Program-made: the position numbers and the translations under genes
Part shown: positions 60,150 through 64,000 of the stretch, piece by piece
Layout of the letters: every line of letters starts with the position of its first letter
Numbering within the stretch: position 1 is the first letter of the stretch
DNA from: Phocoena phocoena
Lineage: Eukaryota > Chordata > Mammalia > Artiodactyla > Phocoenidae
Assembly: GCF_963924675.1 (NCBI RefSeq)
Contig: NC_089223.1
Coordinates: 10,304,881 to 10,368,880, forward strand
Length of the DNA stretch: 64,000 nucleotides
Reading direction: 5' to 3'
The notes under the pieces: generated by a model
What the model was told of the DNA's origin: nothing
What the model saw: only the letters and a program-made list of their open reading frames with translations
The model's database searches: none

Positions 60150-60961
60150 TGTACCATTTTTCTAGGTTCCACATACATGCGTTAATATACGATATTTGTT
60201 TTTCTCTTTCTGACTTACTTCACTCTGTATGACAGTCTCTAGATTCATGTCTCAACAAATGACTCAATTTCTTTCTTTTTTATGGCTGAGTAATATTCCA
60301 TTGTATATATGTACCACAACTTCTTTGTGCATTTGTCTGTCGATGGGCATTTAGGTTTCTTCCATGACCTGGCTATTGTAAACAGTGCTGCAGTAAACAC
60401 TGAGGTGCATGTGTCTTTTTGAATTATGGTTTTCTCAGGGTATATGCCCGTAGTGGGATTGCTGGATCATATGGTAATTCTGTTTTTAGTTTCTTAAGGA
60501 ACCTCCATACTGTTCTCCATAGTGACTATATCAATTTACATTCCCACCAACAGTGCAAGAGGGTTCCCTTTTCTCGACACCCACTCCAGCATTTGTTGTT
60601 TGTAGAATTTCTGATGATGCCCATTGTAACTGATGTGAGGTGATACCTCATTGTAGTTTTGATTTGCATTCCTCTAATAATTAGTGATGTTGAGCAGCTT
60701 TTCATGTGCTTCTTGGCCATCTGTATGTCTTCTTTGGAGAAATGTCTATTTAGGTCTTCTGCCCATTTTTGGATTGGGTTGTTTGTTTCTTTAATATTGA
60801 GCAGCATGAGTTGTTTATATATTTTGGAGATTAATCCTTTGTCCACTGATTCGTTTGCGAATATTTTCTCCCATTCTGAGGTTGTCTTTTGGTCTTGTTT
60901 ATGGTTTCCTTTTCTGTGCAAAAGCTTTGAAGTTTCATTAGGTCCCATTTGTTTATTTTTG
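60150..60961 (-). pseudogene. L1 ORF2 C-terminal remnant
   Basis: The frame from 60961 is open down to 60526, where a stop follows HCWWECKLI. It shows [21 protein letters not shown] and the cysteine segment [20 protein letters not shown]. The rest of the C-terminus continues in other frames to about 60150 ([12 protein letters not shown] sequence near 60280-60300), so it carries at least one frameshift or stop that the young L1 at 15978 lacks. Confidence 0.8.
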
Positions 60962-60978
60962 TTCATGAATGTATTTTT

Positions 60979-63889
60979 ATTAAGCTTATGTTACTGTCTC
61001 ATTCTGAGGTTTTCCAGAGTTAGGAATCTGTCATATAATATCCGTTGTTTTGTATCATAGAGAAGAAAAGTTCTAGCCAAGAGCATGGTAACATGGAGAG
61101 AGCCCAGGCTGGGGGTATGAAAACATAGGTTCTTTTCTCAGGTTTTCCCCTAATGAGAAGGCGTTGTTTGCCAAATCTCTTAAAATGGAAAAATCAAAAA
61201 ACCACTTTAGCTCATAGCGCAAGGATTTTTTAGTAAAGATCCAACAGAATGTCTCAGGGACTAATACAAACAGAAAATGAGGCAGGGTTCATGGAACCAG
61301 GAACTAGAATTGGAAATTTAAAAAATAGGAAGCTAGGTATATTATTCTTTCTAGAGAGTGCTCTTTCTTTTGGCCTCTACATCTTTCTGTGCCTGATCCA
61401 TATTTCTCTCTAAGGACCATCTTCTCTTACTTGTTCAGGTCATGAATCTTTTTGTTAACATATTGCTTTGGTATATATTTCACTCACTGTAGACTTGACC
61501 AGATGTGTTTTATTCATTTAAGAATAACCTGAGGTCACTGGATGGTTAGGTGGCTTCTGTTCTCACCATGAATCATCAACTTAGAAAACAATCCATCACC
61601 AAAATCATTGGCATGCAATATAGATAACAATGGAGACGGTCATATTCCACTCTACACAGCTAAACTTAGTCAAAATTTCTTACTAGATACTATAATTCTC
61701 TCTCCACAGTCCTCAAGCATCTAATTCTGGGATTCTTTTTTTTTCCCCCCTTCTGTCACCCAAACAGCTTCTAATATTCTCTCTATTGTTCAGATCTCAG
61801 CATGGCACAAATCTTCTATTTCCTTCATACCAGCATAACACACATACACCCATATAATAAAATTAGTATTGACATTGTTCTTCAAACAATGTCACCTGAG
61901 GGTGGGGATCAAAAGGCTGACCTTGTTTTAATTTGACAGTTTTATTCACAGAAAATATGTGTCTGTGTAGTCATTTAATTCCAACTATTGAAGAGGTAGT
62001 AATTTGAGATGAATTTAGTCTACAAATGAGTTTTCTTGCTAAAACAGATGCTCAGTCTTGGGTCACTCAGTATATAAGGCACATAGGAGAAATCTAGTGT
62101 GGCTGAAAATTAACTGACATAGTCAGTACAGGTATATGTAGCTAAGTAAGTAAATTAACATCTCTAAGGGATTAAGCTACCCCTATGATTACTTAGAATC
62201 CTAAAATTCTGAGATAAAAATATATAAAGATATGGAATGACATGATGTCATTTTATGTTGTACCTTACATAGTCTGTCAAGTTGATGTCAGCCTGTTAGT
62301 AATTACTTTAACAGTTCTTGTTTCTATTTTAAATTATTTTCCCATCATAACACAATTTATTTCTTCCAGCGTCTCAGTAATCACAACATGTCAATTCATT
62401 TTTATTATGTGTGAGAAGTAAGCTTGTGCTATTTTAGTATCAATATAAAATTTCTTGAAGTAAATGTTCATGAGTTTCTTTGCTGAAAACCGTCATAGTA
62501 TTGAGGTGCAAGTTCTTTGTTTGGCTGAGCATGATCTGTAACTCAGAATTTCTTCTGTCTCCATTCCTAGAATACATAGACAGTATTGATCAAACCACAC
62601 ATACTTATTGAACAGATCTATAGTACTAACAGCTCAAAATAAAAGGTTATGTGCATTTTCTGAATACAGTTAATACTTGTGTATTATCAATGAAATTAAA
62701 AATCCCTAGGCTTGAATTGGTAAGTAAATCTCAATAATATGTTTATCAGGCAATGGAATTGTAGTAACTTTATTTTTTCCATATTATTACAACATTCTCT
62801 TAGGTCAAATACCTATAGTTTGAACTGATCTCTAAAGTAATTACTGTTTTTTATGAGATATTTCAGTCATAAATTTAAAATTAAGGTTAAAAGATGTTCA
62901 CGTTCATCACCAAGCATTGTGGATATGGGGATGAGCAAGTCATCCAGTCCTTGGAGTCAATGTACATATGCTATAATGCTAGAAACTGACTATTAATAAA
63001 CAGCTAGACTACAGTGTGATAAGTACATGCTCAGAGAAACACGGTGTACTGCAGATCATGATTTATAAGAGCAAATTTGGAATAAAACATATTGCCAATT
63101 AGGGGAATTGTCAAATAAATTATAAATGAATTACTGTAGTTTACTATAACTATTCTGGATCCTTTAAATATGATGTCTTCTAATATGTGTACTGTGAAAA
63201 AGAGGTACACAATAAAGCTGTTATGAAGAAAAGCAGGAAGAATGTATGAATTCTATATTATCTCAGTTACACACACATATATAAAAAGGAAGAGAGAGAA
63301 ATTGCAGGGGAGGGAAAGCATAGATGCTATTGTGGGCTGGTTGTTTAGATCTTGTGAGTGGAGAAGCAAAGGCAGCAGAAAGAAGGCAGCATGTCATGAA
63401 GGAGAGCAGAGCAGAGAGGGGTGTAGCTCCAGATTGAAACTCTGAGTAATAGCAGCCCTGGTTCCAAATACTTGATTCCAGTTCCTCTCAAGTGCAATAG
63501 TTGTAATTACTACCCGTGAGTTTGGTAAAACCTCCTTGAATCTTTAATATGTTCCCATTTTACTTAAGTTACATTTATTTTCTGTTACTTGTAGTCAAAA
63601 GAGTTTTAGCTAAGACAGGTGAACTTTTTCAATGAATAGATAAAGCGTAAAAGTCACTACTCCTCAGGATCTTATATGTTCCTTATATTCTACCATTTGA
63701 TGCCCAACAAGAGCTTGCAGATGTGTTTGCTTAGTAATCTCAAACAACTCTCCTATCATAAGTTATTACCGTTCAAATGTAGGGTGTATGTTTCTAAATT
63801 TAACTTGAAACCCCAGTTGCTACTTTTCAGTCTCTAAGAAGGCTGACCCTCTAGAGGGAACTCCCTTGAATTCCAAACACATTCCTGGA
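60979..63889. other. Unassigned non-coding DNA
   Basis: Almost 3 kb of AT-rich sequence with no recognised repeat or coding block. A 67-codon plus-strand frame at 63242-63445, in a GA-rich patch, looks like chance. Confidence 0.5.
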
Positions 63890-64000
63890 GTACCACTGTC
63901 TAATAGAACTTTCTATGATCATGTAAAGGTTCATTTTGTGCTGTCCAGTATGGTGGTCACCAGGCAAAGGTAACAATTGAGCACTTGAACTGTAGCTAGT
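63890..64000 (-). mobile_element. MER5A-like hAT relic, cut by window end
   Basis: gtaccactgtctaatagaac, tttctatgatcatgtaaagg, gtgctgtccagtatggtggt, tgagcacttgaactgtagct follows the MER5A consensus (attggacagcac, aagttctatt) and runs off the window. Confidence 0.65.

Larger units (their letters stand above)
58959..60961 (-). mobile_element. 5'-truncated L1 with probable 3' transduction
   Basis: Read on the minus strand, L1 ORF2 enters at 60961 and runs to about 60150. A 3' UTR follows to an A-rich end at about 59949-59973 that resembles a normal cetartiodactyl L1 terminus (actaataagaaactgcagta then A-rich). About 990 bp of further sequence, with a TG repeat, then ends with AATAAA (58980-58985) and a short A run about 20 nt later. 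A 17-bp duplication, ttcatgaatgtattttt, encloses the whole 2.0 kb. One retrotransposition event therefore carried the L1 end and the extra flank together. An L1 subfamily with an unusually long 3' UTR is the alternative. Confidence 0.85.

Noticed and set aside
1..64000. CRISPR array, operon, phage or other prokaryotic system
   Set aside because: No regularly spaced repeats, no dense coding and clear mammalian SINE/LINE content throughout.

Overview
This window looks like non-coding nuclear DNA from a cetacean (whale or dolphin). It is AT-rich, has no long host open reading frame and is full of mammalian interspersed repeats. The lineage call rests on four near-identical tRNA-derived SINEs of the cetacean CHR type. 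Each has a tRNA-like head (A-box and B-box), about 200 bp of body, a simple poly(A) tail and fresh target-site duplications (TSDs). Older CHR/Bov-tA-like SINEs and L1 copies with cetartiodactyl-type 3' ends support the call. I see no complete host gene, no RNA gene and nothing prokaryotic; the sequence is intergenic or lies in a very large intron. Family names are from memory of consensus sequences, not from a search.

Layout. 1-15.5 kb: AT-rich DNA with a young SINE, several ancient fragments (L2, L1M, MIR), an antisense solo LTR, a Tigger1-type fragment, a hAT element with an 8-bp TSD, and two notable inverted repeats. 15.6-17.3 kb: a young 5'-truncated L1 whose ORF2 C-terminal frame is still open. 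17.3-27.5 kb: mostly unassigned DNA plus an older SINE and L2/MIR/LTR-like pieces. 27.6-34.6 kb: an ancient, almost full-length antisense L1 broken by a younger twin-primed (5'-inverted) L1 and by a SINE. 34.9-48.4 kb: a Tigger-type MITE, MIR, L2, MER20- and MER5-like relics, microsatellites and a young SINE. 48.5-51 kb: an L2 split by a young SINE and apparently by an older L1M fragment. 51-58.2 kb: sparse repeats, one young SINE, a possible exon on the minus strand and a hAT element. 58.9-61 kb: an L1 that appears to carry about 1 kb of 3'-transduced flank, bounded by a 17-bp TSD. 61-64 kb: largely unassigned, ending in a MER5-like relic cut by the window edge.

The most useful observations are the L1 with a probable 3' transduction (58942-60978), the twin-primed L1 nested in an ancient L1 (27699-28707), and an 87-nt putative exon on the minus strand (57087-57173) that has a polypyrimidine tract, consensus splice sites, a phase 1-1 open frame and a cysteine-rich peptide. 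Nothing here amounts to a demonstrable new biological system; the interest lies in retrotransposition mechanism and in the unproven exon.
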